A program made the position numbers and the translations under genes. Under the pieces are notes generated by a model. It did not search any database, was not told the DNA's origin, and worked only from the letters and a program-made list of their open reading frames with translations. A stretch of DNA of 21,516 bases, taken from NCBI GenBank assembly GCA_021793035.1, contig JAJYTM010000003.1, forward strand, positions 1 to 21,516. The letters are read 5' to 3'. The DNA is from Microcaldota archaeon. GTDB lineage: Archaea > Micrarchaeota > Micrarchaeia > Micrarchaeales > Micrarchaeaceae. Positions 12,430 to 21,225 of the stretch are shown one piece after another; positions within the stretch are counted from its first letter, which is position 1; each line of letters begins with the position of its first letter.

Positions 12430-12978
12430 TCAAAGGTACTTGAATATTCCGCCTATGTCGGTGATCTTCCTGCGCACCCTTAAATGGCGGAGGTCCTTCC
12501 TTTCGTATGTGAAGCCGTCTATCATTACTGCCGATATGCCGGCCTTCTTTGCCGGGACATAGTCGCCCCCGTACTGGTCGCCGACCATCAATGCCGAGGA
12601 CTTGGGCAGATGCGCCTTCTTCAGTATCTTCAGTATCTCGTTGTCCTTGCTATCTGGCTTTTTATGGTGCGCAACGACTTTTGACGCCTCGACATAGTCG
12701 AAGAACTGCGCTATGCCGAAATGCTTCAGCTTCGTGTGCAGCCTCGCATCCCTTTCTGCTTTAGTCCTGTCTGGCTGCGTGGATATTATGGCAAGCCTTA
12801 TTCCTCTTTTCTTCAGGCTTCTGAGCGTCTCCTTCACGTTTGGCATCAGCATCTGGCGCTTCATCTCCGCATGCATGTCTCCATCCTTTTCATAAACGAT
12901 CCAGGGAGGCGCGCTGAACTTTGTCTTCCTTGGGTACCAGAGAGTCCCGTCGCCGTCGAAGAATATTATCTTTTTCAT
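12430..12978 (-). CDS. HAD-superfamily phosphatase
   Basis: 182 residues carrying all four HAD motifs: DGDGTL with nucleophile D8 and acid D10, S66-T67 in IISTQPD, K106/K107 in HHKKPDS, and GDQYGGD (G133, D134, D139) for Mg binding. The start FFDGDGTLWYP resembles the magnesium-dependent phosphatase-1 branch or HAD hydrolases of the IIIA/C type without a large cap. It removes phosphate from a small molecule or a protein; the substrate cannot be told. It is cytosolic. It lies about 80 bases before the zinc ribbon on the same strand but each seems to have its own promoter. Confidence 0.9.
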   Translation of the reverse strand: MKKIIFFDGDGTLWYPRKTKFSAPPWIVYEKDGDMHAEMKRQMLMPNVKETLRSLKKRGIRLAIISTQPDRTKAERDARLHTKLKHFGIAQFFDYVEASKVVAHHKKPDSKDNEILKILKKAHLPKSSALMVGDQYGGDYVPAKKAGISAVMIDGFTYERKDLRHLRVRRKITDIGGIFKYL

Positions 12979-13169
12979 ACTATCAACTGCGTATCATAGA
13001 TAGCTGGCCGCTGCATTTACCAGTGATATGCGCACACGCAAGCGGTGCGGGTTCTATGTTGCATGGATAAAGGCATACGTGCATGCCAGATACAGCTTTC
13101 TGATGAGGGCGCACACTTAAATACTTTACGATTGATGGGTGAAATATACAATGTATGTAAAGTGGTGGA

Positions 13170-13751
13170 ATGGCAACTTTCATAGACCCGCTCACAGTGA
13201 TGCTGCTGAGCTTAGGCATGAGCGCCCTGCTTCTCGCCTTGTATTACTTTAGGGTGGGCAGCGGCAAGAAAGACATAAGCTCGCTGGTGGTGCCAGCGTT
13301 CATTCTCGGTTTGTTCAATGCGGTAAGCGGCTTCCTGATGTCGTTCACATGGCCCCTTCCGGGATCCTACAACATGCTGTTCGGAGACCCGTTGCTGGTG
13401 CTTGGCCTGCTGATGATAGCCGGCTCATACATGATAAGCAAGGGCATGGACGTTAAGGCGCTCTCGCTCCTGGGATTCCTCCTGGGCATATACCTGCTTG
13501 TAGGTATGATTGGGATAACGCAGTTCCATATGGAAACAGGAAACGACTGGCTGACAGCGACAGGACTTTATGCATTCAGCATGCTCGCAGCGATATTCTC
13601 GCCGATACTGTATCTTAAGCCAAAGGGCTCGAACAAGTATGCGTACTACTTCGAAGTGTTCCTGCTCGTGGTAGTGATGCTCTTTGCATTGCTTATAGGA
13701 TACATGGGATTCTACGAGCATCTTGGCGCATTCAGCACGTACTTCCCGTGA
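13170..13751 (+). CDS. DUF981-family membrane protein
   Basis: 193 residues with about six membrane helices. The pattern FIDPLTVMLLSLGMS at the start and WPLPGSYNMLFGDPLLVLGL (59-79) are hallmarks of the DUF981 family of archaeal and bacterial membrane proteins, whose function is unknown. GGTGG immediately precedes the ATG. A TATA-like TTAAATA at 13117-13123 lies about 50 bases upstream. The gene is alone: the neighbour upstream is divergent and a strong terminator follows 11 bases after the stop. Confidence 0.88.
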   Translation: MATFIDPLTVMLLSLGMSALLLALYYFRVGSGKKDISSLVVPAFILGLFNAVSGFLMSFTWPLPGSYNMLFGDPLLVLGLLMIAGSYMISKGMDVKALSLLGFLLGIYLLVGMIGITQFHMETGNDWLTATGLYAFSMLAAIFSPILYLKPKGSNKYAYYFEVFLLVVVMLFALLIGYMGFYEHLGAFSTYFP

Positions 13752-13762
13752 ATGGATTTTGA

Positions 13763-13795
13763 GGGCTATGCATTTGCATAGCCCGTTTCTTTTTA
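13763..13795 (+). terminator. Hairpin plus T-run terminator of the DUF981 gene
   Basis: GGGCTATGCA-TT-TGCATAGCCC is a perfect 10-base inverted repeat (13763-13784). TTTCTTTTTAT follows at once. It looks like a classical intrinsic terminator, 11 bases after the stop codon. Confidence 0.8.
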
Positions 13796-13811
13796 TACTA
13801 TTTGCTAGGGT

Positions 13812-13820
13812 ATTTTATAT
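13812..13820 (+). promoter_or_regulatory. TATA-like box of the HD gene
   Basis: ATTTTATAT lies about 35 bases before the ATG at 13851, with no ribosome-binding sequence between them. This predicts an almost leaderless transcript. Confidence 0.5.
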
Positions 13821-13850
13821 CTATCAATTGGTTAAGTATCTACTGATTCT

Positions 13851-14840
13851 ATGCATATATCAGATCCAGTGTATGGAAAGTTTGAGATTGAGGATGGAGC
13901 CATAATCGACCTGATGAAATCCGAGCCGATGGAGAGGATAAAGCACATATCGCAGCAGGGCATACCCAAGGAATTTGACTTTGAGGGTGCAACGAACCAC
14001 GGCAGGTACGAGCATTGCGTAGGCGTGATGCTCCTCCTCAGGAGGCTGGGCGCAAGCGAAGAGGAGCAGATAGCTGGGCTGCTGCATGACGTTTCGCATA
14101 CCGCATTCTCGCATACTGCGGATATGGTGTTGGGCAGCTATGCAGACCAGGGCCTACAAGACTCGCTGCATGAGGAATATTTCAATAAGGGTGAGCTCAA
14201 GGAGGTGCTAGAGAAGCATGGTTTCGACCCGCGCAGGATATCAAAAGAAAAGCTGTTCGGCCTGCTGGAAAGGGACATACCAGACCTGTGCGCTGACAGG
14301 GTTGACTACTCGCTCAGAGGCTATTATTACCAGGGCCATTCCGAGCCTATAGAGTTGGTCAAGCACATAGTAAATCATGAAGAGGAGATGGTATTCGATT
14401 CCAAGGAATATGCGGTAAGGTACGGGAAGCTCTTCATGCACATGCAAAGGAGCGAATACGGCAACAGGGACAATATAGCGATAAGGTACGCATTCGCGAC
14501 AGCCATAAAGAGGGCCTTTGATGCGGGTGCAATAACCAAGGATGACATAGTGTACGGGACCGACGACCATGTGGTAGAGAAGGCGAAAAACGCGCACATC
14601 AAGTATGTCGATGATGTATTTGACGCTCTGAGGAGCGGGAAATTCTCAGTAGAGGATGGCGGAAGCGTGAAGCTGAAGGCAAAGTCGCGCTATGTTGATC
14701 CGAAGTTTCTGGATGGCAGCATCCTCAGGAGGGCGAGCGAAGCAGATAATGAATTTAGGGCAAGCCTTGAAAAGTCAAGATCTGAGGATGTCAGCGGCTA
14801 TGATGTGAGGATAAGAGTCGGTAATATTACCATTGGCTGA
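13851..14840 (+). CDS. HD-domain phosphohydrolase (COG1078, dNTPase-like)
   Basis: 329 residues. The metal-binding HD motifs are seen: R52-Y-E-H55, H79-D80 in GLLHDVSHTAFSH, and D149 in CADRVDY. The order and spacing match the COG1078 group related to SAMHD1 and dGTPases, which remove triphosphate from nucleotides. The N-terminal DPVYGKFEI and the segment after the HD core also fit. It is cytosolic and single-copy in the window; whether it acts on dNTPs or another phosphate ester is not shown. It is preceded by a terminator and its own promoter, so it is a monocistronic unit, and the convergent gene follows after a hairpin. Confidence 0.92.
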   Translation: MHISDPVYGKFEIEDGAIIDLMKSEPMERIKHISQQGIPKEFDFEGATNHGRYEHCVGVMLLLRRLGASEEEQIAGLLHDVSHTAFSHTADMVLGSYADQGLQDSLHEEYFNKGELKEVLEKHGFDPRRISKEKLFGLLERDIPDLCADRVDYSLRGYYYQGHSEPIELVKHIVNHEEEMVFDSKEYAVRYGKLFMHMQRSEYGNRDNIAIRYAFATAIKRAFDAGAITKDDIVYGTDDHVVEKAKNAHIKYVDDVFDALRSGKFSVEDGGSVKLKAKSRYVDPKFLDGSILRRASEADNEFRASLEKSRSEDVSGYDVRIRVGNITIG

Positions 14841-14850
14841 GTTAGTATTA

Positions 14851-14885
14851 AAAAGAAAAAGAAGGGCCAAAGCATCGCTCTGGCC
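14851..14885 (-). terminator. Terminator-like hairpin for the minus-strand surface gene
   Basis: GGCCA-A-AGC-ATC-GCT-C-TGGCC (14865-14885) is a hairpin with one mismatch. Read on the minus strand it is followed by CTTCTTTTTCTTTTTAATAC, a strong T run. It lies about 35 bases after the stop at 14920. Confidence 0.65.
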
Positions 14886-14919
14886 GGTTTCTGCATAATT
14901 GCTTGCTTCTTCTGCTACT

Positions 14920-15894
14920 TTATATCAAGCCGCTCGTGGATGTGTTCACCACAGGGCCTGGCAGCGTCGTTATTGATGGACTCACTGAAGTGCTCAACGA
15001 GGTCTCATTGAGCTGCAGGTTCACAGTACCTGATATGCCCAGCAGGCCGGTGCTTGTGGAGTTGCTGTTCAAAACCTCTTTGATGGACATTGTCAGCGGC
15101 ACATAATACGTATCTGACAGGCACATGCTGAACGATGCATTCACGTTAGCGCCAGTAGGCACGATGGAGCTTACTGTCGAAAGCGTGCTGGCTGAGCTCA
15201 ATGCGCTCGCATTTATGTCCATATAACCGGAGGTCATCACGCAGCTGTAGCCGTTGTATGAAGACTGCTTGACTGAGGTGAAGTGCATGCTGCCGTTGAG
15301 TTTGTTTAGTGTTGTAGTGTTTATCAGGCCGGATGTCTGCACCGGTGGCTGGCACTGGTAGCTCGAGTTGGTAGAAGAGGAATTCAAGCCGAAGGAACTG
15401 AGAAGCGATGATTTGGCGCAGGAGTACATCTCGCCGTTATTAAGGATGACAACGAGTGTCAGGTTGCCCAGAAACGGAATGTCAGACACGTTGACGTCTG
15501 CCCTGACGTTAGAATTGTACTTCATCAGGTCTAACTTCATTGGCATTTTCATTGTCAGATTTGTGCCTCCGCTTACCGCATTTATTTCTGCAAGTCCGGA
15601 ATAACTTATGTTAAGCTGGCTGGTGTTTGTGAATTTTGAGTCTACGCTCTGTGCAAAAGTCTTAATCGGCATGTTCTTGTTCGATGATATGAGGTTATAT
15701 AGTGGGTTTGATTGCTGCGACTTAGGAAGCATGAGCACTGCCGCGGCTATTATCACTACAATAACCACTATTGCAATGGCATAGATGGCTGTCTTGCCGC
15801 CCTTCTTCGCTGCTTTTACCTGATTAGGCTGCGGTGTGGGCGTCGGTGTAGGCGCTTGCGCAGCATTCCCGCTTTGTGGATTCTGCCCGTACAT
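14920..15894 (-). CDS. Anchored surface protein, sequon- and Cys-containing
   Basis: 324 residues from the ATG at 15894. A second ATG at 15918 is rejected because it is too close to the TATA-like box (15934-15924), which predicts transcription to begin near 15902. Residues 14-23 are a short Thr-Pro linker (PTPTPTPQP), residues 36-56 the membrane anchor, and the rest is exported: a Ser/Thr/Asn-rich beta domain with many N-x-S/T sequons and four cysteines (in YSCAK, YQCQP, YSCVM and SMCLS) that may form two disulfides. It is of the same general make as the partial protein at the left edge. No family was recognised; a lipoprotein-like sensor or S-layer accessory role is possible. Confidence 0.78.
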   Translation of the reverse strand: MYGQNPQSGNAAQAPTPTPTPQPNQVKAAKKGGKTAIYAIAIVVIVVIIAAAVLMLPKSQQSNPLYNLISSNKNMPIKTFAQSVDSKFTNTSQLNISYSGLAEINAVSGGTNLTMKMPMKLDLMKYNSNVRADVNVSDIPFLGNLTLVVILNNGEMYSCAKSSLLSSFGLNSSSTNSSYQCQPPVQTSGLINTTTLNKLNGSMHFTSVKQSSYNGYSCVMTSGYMDINASALSSASTLSTVSSIVPTGANVNASFSMCLSDTYYVPLTMSIKEVLNSNSTSTGLLGISGTVNLQLNETSLSTSVSPSITTLPGPVVNTSTSGLI

Positions 15895-15923
15895 AATATC
15901 ACATGTTCCTAGGAGCATTAAAG

Positions 15924-15934
15924 ATATTTAAATT
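15924..15934 (-). promoter_or_regulatory. TATA-like box of the surface protein gene
   Basis: AATTTAAATAT on the minus strand. Transcription would start near 15902, which selects the ATG at 15894 as the translation start. Confidence 0.5.
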
Positions 15935-15973
15935 AGTAGGACTTGGGATGGCTTACTCCACAGGGCATTGATT

Positions 15974-15991
15974 GACAGCCTATCGGCTGTC
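15974..15991. repeat. Hairpin between tRNA-Ser and the surface gene
   Basis: GACAGCC-TATC-GGCTGTC, a perfect 7-base stem, lies 22 bases beyond the tRNA 3' end. It has no T run, so its role (3' processing or termination of the tRNA transcript) is open. Confidence 0.4.
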
Positions 15992-16012
15992 TCGTAGAGA
16001 ATATCTGTGATT

Positions 16013-16137
16013 CGCCAGGGTAGGGATTTGAACCCTAAAGCCCTTGCGGGCACCGGTTGCCTTGTTTGCATCACTGATCAGCTCTTGATGTTTTCAAAAC
16101 TCAAGACCGGCGCGATACCGGATTCCGCCACCCTGGC
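16013..16137 (-). tRNA. tRNA-Ser (anticodon TGA) with an intron
   Basis: The minus strand folds into a class II tRNA. The acceptor is GCCAGGG with CCCTGGC and discriminator G. The D stem is GCGG/TCGC. The anticodon stem is CCGGT/ACCGG, the variable arm is GCCC-GCAA-GGGC, and the T loop is TTCAAAT. A 41-base intron (16059-16099) interrupts the anticodon loop between positions 37 and 38; the anticodon TGA is at 16103-16101. The mature form is 84 bases. G73 and the long arm with anticodon TGA exclude leucine. A TATA-like TTAATAA at about 16173-16167 lies upstream. Confidence 0.94.
16059..16099 (-). other. tRNA intron with bulge-helix-bulge splice motif
   Basis: 41 bases. The 4-base helix CTTG/CAAG is flanked by 3-base bulges AGT and GCA, followed by an intron helix TTTG/CAAA, which is the standard archaeal motif. 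Cutting after the second base of each bulge restores a 7-base anticodon loop. Confidence 0.9.
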
Positions 16138-16217
16138 ATAACTAACTATTTATTCTGCGAAAAGTAGTTATTAAGCTTTTGCTTATTGCCGATATTCGCT
16201 AGCCTTGAAGGCGTGCA

Positions 16218-17561
16218 TCATGCAGTGGTGACCTTTACGCCTTTCACGAGCACGTCTGGCATTATGGAATAATCTGGAGCGTCCCATGAGCTCGCCTGCT
16301 TCGATGAAGAGCTGACAGCCTCTATGTTCCTTATCATGCGGAGCATGTTGTCGTGTATCCTTATTCCAACTATTGACCGGACATCAAGCTGCTTTATGGC
16401 GAATTTGGGCTCGCCGTTTTCTATGTATATTGCAAGATTGCGAGGCACTGTAGAGAAATCGCCATTCTCTTCGTTGTCGAATCTCGTATACCATGTGCCC
16501 GTTATCAGTATCCCGCGCTTGATTTCTCTTATTAGCGAGTCTTCGTTCTTGGCCTTCGACTTGTAATCCAGTACAAGGGTGTTGGTCCTGGGGTCTATAA
16601 GGCCCGCATTGCCTGTGCTCTTGACGCCGTACTTCTTGGCTGTAGACCAGTTATGCAGGTAGTTCTTGAGAACGCCCTTTTCTATCACGGGCGTCTTCTG
16701 GGTTGGATAGCCCTCATCGTCAAAGGGGGATGAGCCTATGTACGCATCATTTAGCCCGTCATCATATATGCTGAGGCCCTTGCTCCCTATCTCCTTTCCG
16801 AGCTTCCCTGACAGGAAGCCGCCGGTTTCAACGCTCGATATGAGTGCCATGTCGGTTATGTTCTGCATAAGGTTTGATGCAGGCGATGGCGAGTATAACA
16901 CATCATAAGTGCCTGATTTTATCTTTCCGAATCCTGATGCCCTGTCAAGCATTGCGGAGGTTTCCCTCCCGAATTTTCCGGGATTGAGCTTGCTGAGGTA
17001 TTTAGAGGCAGCAACATCCTGGTATGAGAAGCCTTTGCCGTCCACCCTGAGGGAAAGCCTTATGTTCGCCGAATCATAATGCCCTGCTATGCCATTGCTC
17101 GTACCCATTCTGAACTTCATATTTTCTACTATGACCATGCCTGATACTGTTTCAACCTTTCCTGCCAGCGCCCCGTTGATGGCTGCCGATGCAACATCCG
17201 CTATGTCGCTGTTTTCAAAGCTTTCGAGCCTCTTGTCATATCCAGGGGCCTTGCCGTACTTGAACTTTCCCTCCGCTATGCCGTTGTAGTCATCCTTTGG
17301 CTTTACGAGCTTTATGGTTGCCTTGGCGTTCCGTATCGCTGTGCGCATGCTCTGCATGTCGGCCTTAGGCACGTCGCTAGCAACTATCCTCTTGTCACGC
17401 GTAAGGTACACCTGCCCTGATGCATCGCGGTCTTCGACCATCGAATTGACCTCCGAGTTGGCAATCTTTAGGTAGTGCACCGATGATTGCTCTACGCTCA
17501 CTATTACGTCTTCAAACCCCAACGACTTGGCATACTTTATGCTGTCTCTTATTATGTCCAT
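16218..17561 (-). CDS. TldE/PmbA-like subunit of the TldD/E protease
   Basis: 447 residues. It has the overall make of PmbA/TldE: MDIIRDSIKYAKSLGFEDV at the start, EDRDASGQVYLT, the central YDVLYSPSPASNLM, then the C-terminal GSSPFDDEGYPTQKTPVIEKGVLKNYLHN and the NTLVLDY and TRFDNEENGDFS segments. It lacks the HExxxH of its partner, as is usual for TldE. In bacteria TldD/E cleaves unfolded peptides and matures some RiPPs, and it is widespread in archaea. The ATG at 17561 starts two residues after the upstream TldD stop (an in-frame TTG precedes it), so the pair is co-translated and should form a heterodimer. Confidence 0.93.
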   Translation of the reverse strand: MDIIRDSIKYAKSLGFEDVIVSVEQSSVHYLKIANSEVNSMVEDRDASGQVYLTRDKRIVASDVPKADMQSMRTAIRNAKATIKLVKPKDDYNGIAEGKFKYGKAPGYDKRLESFENSDIADVASAAINGALAGKVETVSGMVIVENMKFRMGTSNGIAGHYDSANIRLSLRVDGKGFSYQDVAASKYLSKLNPGKFGRETSAMLDRASGFGKIKSGTYDVLYSPSPASNLMQNITDMALISSVETGGFLSGKLGKEIGSKGLSIYDDGLNDAYIGSSPFDDEGYPTQKTPVIEKGVLKNYLHNWSTAKKYGVKSTGNAGLIDPRTNTLVLDYKSKAKNEDSLIREIKRGILITGTWYTRFDNEENGDFSTVPRNLAIYIENGEPKFAIKQLDVRSIVGIRIHDNMLRMIRNIEAVSSSSKQASSWDAPDYSIMPDVLVKGVKVTTA

Positions 17562-17565
17562 CAAA

Positions 17566-18951
17566 CTACCTATTGAACTTCAACAATGCTGATGCGCCGC
17601 CATTAGTTACTGGTACGCCCTGCTCAGGCTCGCCCTTGCCGCATGTCGCAAGGTATAGATTGAAATCCTTGCCGACCAGCGCCACTGCGTGCCAGAACTT
17701 CAAAGTACTTGTCTCAAGCTTGTAGTTCATGACCGGCTCGGCTATTCTTCCGTTCCTTATCATGTAAGCTTCGTTGCCCTGGTACATCGAAAAACTCCTC
17801 GTATCGTCTATGTTCCAGCCGTTGAAGCTCTTCACGTATATCCCGTTGCGGGCCTCGCTAACAAGCTCGTCGAAAGTGGCGCTGCCCTTCTGCAGGTATG
17901 TATTGGACATGCGCACGATTGGCTCGAAGGAGTATGAGCTCGACCTCGCCGAGCCGTTGCTCCTGGTGCCAAGCATTGCTGCGTATTCCCTGTTTGTGAG
18001 CAGCTCGTTCTGGATGCCCTTCTTTATTATTGTCTTTTTTCTTCCGATGACCCCTTCATCGTCGTATTTATAGTATCCGTTGGATCCGCTTATCTGCGGC
18101 TCGTCTATTATGGTGACTGCTTCGCTGCCTACCTCGAGACCAAGATTGCCGCCGTTTATGTAGCTGGTGCCCGCCTGCGCTGCCTCCCTGCCGAAGACCC
18201 TGTCCGATTCGTTTGGATGGCCTATGCTCTCGTGCACCGCTATGCCGCTTATCTCAGGCGATATCACTACGTTCTTTATACCCTTGAGCCCCTGCGCGCT
18301 GAGGTTCTTCCCGTTTTGTGCAACCTCGTACAAGCCGGATATTTCATCTTCGAGCCTACGTTCCAATGTATTCATAGATAGGGCTTCGAGACCTCCCACT
18401 CCTCCAAGCTGCATGAACCTTGAGCGCGTCCCCTTCTTGCCGGCAATTATGAAATTGGCAAACACATTGATGATGGGCATGCGCGCCTCTATCCTTGACC
18501 CGCAATCGTTCATGAATGCGCTTTTGGCATGCGAGAAGTTTATGTAGACGCTCCTGTATTTGACGCGCTTGTCCTGCAGGTAGTTGTCAATTTCGAGTAT
18601 TGCATCCTTTATTCCGTCGATATCCGGCTCTCTCTTCCCCTTTACAATATCCTTGCCCTTTACCGCCGGCTCGTCGGACATGCCAACCTTCCTGCCTGGA
18701 AGGCCGCGTGCCCTGGATACCATGGACTTTACAGATTGCTTATCGATGAGATTTGTCGACATGGAATATAAATTGCCATTTGACATCATGCGTATCCTTA
18801 TGCCGGAGCCGCTGGATGAGAATATTCCGTTGAACTTCCCCTGCTCTATGGCAGCGCCCATTGATGCGTACTCCTCTGCATATGCCTCTGCGAATCCATC
18901 GCCCCTCCTTGATGCCTCTGAATACGCATAATCGATGATGTTTGTTGCCAT
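17566..18951 (-). CDS. tldD: TldD-like metalloprotease subunit
   Basis: 461 residues. The zinc site is H240-E-S-I-G-H245 in GIAVHESIGHPNESD with C437 in ATCGKGEPEQGVPV as the third ligand, exactly as in TldD. Other family parts are EGVIGRKKTIIKKG and the SNTYLQKG and YVKSFNG stretches. The protein is cytosolic and works with the adjacent TldE. The ATG at 18951 is chosen over the longer frame (19002) because a TATA-like box at 18990-18981 predicts transcription to start near 18959, making it almost leaderless. No RiPP precursor was seen nearby, so a general peptide-cleaning role is more likely. Confidence 0.95.
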   Translation of the reverse strand: MATNIIDYAYSEASRRGDGFAEAYAEEYASMGAAIEQGKFNGIFSSSGSGIRIRMMSNGNLYSMSTNLIDKQSVKSMVSRARGLPGRKVGMSDEPAVKGKDIVKGKREPDIDGIKDAILEIDNYLQDKRVKYRSVYINFSHAKSAFMNDCGSRIEARMPIINVFANFIIAGKKGTRSRFMQLGGVGGLEALSMNTLERRLEDEISGLYEVAQNGKNLSAQGLKGIKNVVISPEISGIAVHESIGHPNESDRVFGREAAQAGTSYINGGNLGLEVGSEAVTIIDEPQISGSNGYYKYDDEGVIGRKKTIIKKGIQNELLTNREYAAMLGTRSNGSARSSSYSFEPIVRMSNTYLQKGSATFDELVSEARNGIYVKSFNGWNIDDTRSFSMYQGNEAYMIRNGRIAEPVMNYKLETSTLKFWHAVALVGKDFNLYLATCGKGEPEQGVPVTNGGASALLKFNR

Positions 18952-18980
18952 GCAATCAATTTGAATGCAACGGAAAAAAA

Positions 18981-18990
18981 GATATATTGT
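18981..18990 (-). promoter_or_regulatory. TATA-like box of tldD
   Basis: ACAATATATC on the minus strand about 34 bases before the ATG at 18951. It fits a nearly leaderless transcript and fixes the start. Confidence 0.45.
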
Positions 18991-19035
18991 TGTTGGATGC
19001 ACGTTTATCTAGGGTAAATTGCATGGTTAGGCAAC

Positions 19036-19044
19036 TTCTATAAA
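19036..19044 (+). promoter_or_regulatory. TATA-like box of the methyltransferase gene
   Basis: TATAAATAT centred about 27 bases before the ATG at 19067, so the transcript would be leaderless. It is divergent from tldD. Confidence 0.6.
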
Positions 19045-19066
19045 TATTGATTGAGATTCGGAGTTC

Positions 19067-19906
19067 ATGGATTCTTTCTTCCTTTCAGGATACCACATTG
19101 AACGCATACTCGGCCTTGGCAGAGGCGAGTTCACGATCAGCCTAGACCTGGGGGTATCAAAGGGCAGCATACACATATATGATGACAGGATGGAGATGCC
19201 TGACGGGCAGGATGTGATGATTGAAACCCTGTCCAAGCTCCATAAAAGGCGCTCGCGCAACGACTGCTTCATGATTGCCGATGGCGACATCAAATGGCTA
19301 TATGCATTCGAGGGCAACTCGACATACAAGCTCTACGAGCCGAAGATGGACTGGCCCACAACAATAGAGATAAACGGCAGCTTCATGCATACCATATCCA
19401 CCTCTACGCCCAAACAGGAGGCGAATGCCAAAGTGAGCGCGTTGGGAAAGGTGAAGGGCGAGGCATTGGATACGGTGTTTGGCTTGGGGTATACATCCGT
19501 GCTGCTGGACGAGGGAGGCGCATCAGGAGTGCTGAGCTACGAAATATCAGATACTGTTCTTGAGCTTGCGAGAGTGAACCCCTGGTCCAGTGGCGCGTTC
19601 GACAGCAAGATACATGTAGCTATGGGTGACGTGGCTGAAGAGATCCGCAACCTTGAGAGCACCAGGTTCGATGCCGTGCTGCACGACCCCCCGACGCTCC
19701 AGAGCACCACCAAGCTTTATTCTGGGGAATTCTACAGGGAGATGTACAGGGTGCTCAAGCCCGGGGGCGTGCTCTACCATTTTATAGGCACGAAGGTGCA
19801 GAACCCGAAGCATAATTACAGGAGGGGCATAATAAGCAGGCTGCGGCAATGCGGGTTCTCGGTAAAGGACGCATATAGGGGAGTAAGGGCGGAGAAGCCC
19901 GCATGA
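19067..19906 (+). CDS. SAM-dependent methyltransferase, COG2521-like
   Basis: 279 residues. The C-terminal half has a Rossmann methyltransferase core: DTVFGLGYTS at 135-144 as the SAM-binding loop, an acidic residue after strand 2 (E159 in SYEIS), HDPPT (206-210) as the catalytic motif IV, and YRVLKPGGVLYHF. The N-terminal 120 residues are the beta-rich extra domain of the archaeal COG2521 group, whose substrate is not known; RNA or a small molecule are both possible. No SD is seen, in agreement with the leaderless promoter. It is followed after 16 bases by an MFS transporter on the same strand. Confidence 0.87.
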   Translation: MDSFFLSGYHIERILGLGRGEFTISLDLGVSKGSIHIYDDRMEMPDGQDVMIETLSKLHKRRSRNDCFMIADGDIKWLYAFEGNSTYKLYEPKMDWPTTIEINGSFMHTISTSTPKQEANAKVSALGKVKGEALDTVFGLGYTSVLLDEGGASGVLSYEISDTVLELARVNPWSSGAFDSKIHVAMGDVAEEIRNLESTRFDAVLHDPPTLQSTTKLYSGEFYREMYRVLKPGGVLYHFIGTKVQNPKHNYRRGIISRLRQCGFSVKDAYRGVRAEKPA

Positions 19907-19922
19907 GTCATGGTGTTCCAGC

Positions 19923-21200
19923 ATGAGCATAGAGGAAAGGTTAAGCAGGGATATATCAAAGCGCGACGTATGGATGTACTCGACGCTTCCATATCAGATA
20001 GCATACGGGCCGGTAGGAACAATAATAGCGCTGTTCATACTCGACCTGCACGGCACAGTCATAGACGTATCGTACGCGATGGCTACGTTCTACCTTATAT
20101 CCATAATCGCTTCGGTGTTCTGGGGCTGGATGATAGACCAATACAATAGCCGCAGGGTATTTGTATTCATCGCTTACGCTGGCGTTGGGATTGTGCTCGC
20201 GGCGATGGCTTATGCAACAAGCATAGTAGAAGTGATAGCGCTCTTCGGCGTGCTATCGTTCTTCACGGCTTCAGCCGCTACGCCTCTGAGCCTTCTGGTC
20301 ATGGAAACGATAGATAAAAAGCTGTGGGCGAGGGGATTCTCGAAGCTGCAGATGCTGGGCAGCATAGGGGGGGCCCTTGGCCTGCTCGTAGCCTCGGTAG
20401 TAACCGGGTTCCTGCCGCTGAGGATCCTAATGCTCATACTGATACCTTTCACCATAGCATCGCTGATCATAGCCTTCGCCATAAGGGAGCCACAGAAGGC
20501 GCTTGAGAGGAGGGAGATAATCAAGAACAGGCTTGCGCTCAGGGTAAGGCTGATGATGCACAGCCTGTTGTTCATAAGGCTGCCGAGCCCGCATTTCATA
20601 AAGTCGGTATTCGCGCCAAGAGGGGCAAAAAGGATGCAGGACCTGACGCTAATATATATAGCGCTGTTCGCCTTCTACCTGGGCAGCGGCATATTCAACA
20701 CTGCGTATGTGCCTGGGCTCAGGAGGATCGGCCTACTCAATATCTATGTATTTGCGGTTATATTCGGAGGCTACGCCGTGCAGACTGTGGCGTTCTACCT
20801 CTCAGGAAGGTATACCGAGGCAAGAGGGGAGCACAGGACCATAATCGAATCGCTGTGGCTCAGGGCTGCAGGGTATATCGCCATAGGGCTGGTTTTCGTG
20901 CTCGTGTCCGGATATGCCGGCTTCATAGTCAACCTGCTCATATATGCCATGGCGGCGGGGCTGGCATATGCAGTTTTCTACACTGCGTCGAACACGCTGC
21001 TGTTCGAAGAGATAGGCAACGAAAAGAGGGGCAGGAAGCTGGGAGTCTACAGCGGTATAGTGGGCTTAGGATACCTTCTCGGCTCGCTGATTGCCGGCTA
21101 TGCCGCGTTTTTCATTGGGTATTGGTTCGCCTTCGTTGCCTCCGGTGCATTGATAATATGCTCCATAGCTGTGTTCTACAGGTTCTACAGCGGCAAGTAG
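19923..21200 (+). CDS. MFS-family transporter
   Basis: 425 residues with about twelve hydrophobic helices in two halves, split by a basic cytosolic loop at about 188-240. The loop between helices 2 and 3 reads GWMIDQYNSRR (68-78), the G-x-x-x-D-x-x-x-R-R pattern of MFS motif A. It moves a small solute across the cell membrane, driven by an ion gradient; the solute cannot be inferred. The start has no clear ribosome-binding sequence, which fits translation in a short operon with the methyltransferase 16 bases upstream. Confidence 0.9.
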   Translation: MSIEERLSRDISKRDVWMYSTLPYQIAYGPVGTIIALFILDLHGTVIDVSYAMATFYLISIIASVFWGWMIDQYNSRRVFVFIAYAGVGIVLAAMAYATSIVEVIALFGVLSFFTASAATPLSLLVMETIDKKLWARGFSKLQMLGSIGGALGLLVASVVTGFLPLRILMLILIPFTIASLIIAFAIREPQKALERREIIKNRLALRVRLMMHSLLFIRLPSPHFIKSVFAPRGAKRMQDLTLIYIALFAFYLGSGIFNTAYVPGLRRIGLLNIYVFAVIFGGYAVQTVAFYLSGRYTEARGEHRTIIESLWLRAAGYIAIGLVFVLVSGYAGFIVNLLIYAMAAGLAYAVFYTASNTLLFEEIGNEKRGRKLGVYSGIVGLGYLLGSLIAGYAAFFIGYWFAFVASGALIICSIAVFYRFYSGK

Positions 21201-21225
21201 ATGCGCGCAATGCACGGCAGTAGGT

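Noticed and set aside
16013..16137. First read as tRNA-Leu because of the long variable arm
   Set aside because: After removal of the intron the anticodon is TGA and the discriminator is G, which fit serine.
17566..19002. TldD starting at 19002
   Set aside because: The added residues are unlike the family and the TATA-like box lies inside that extension.
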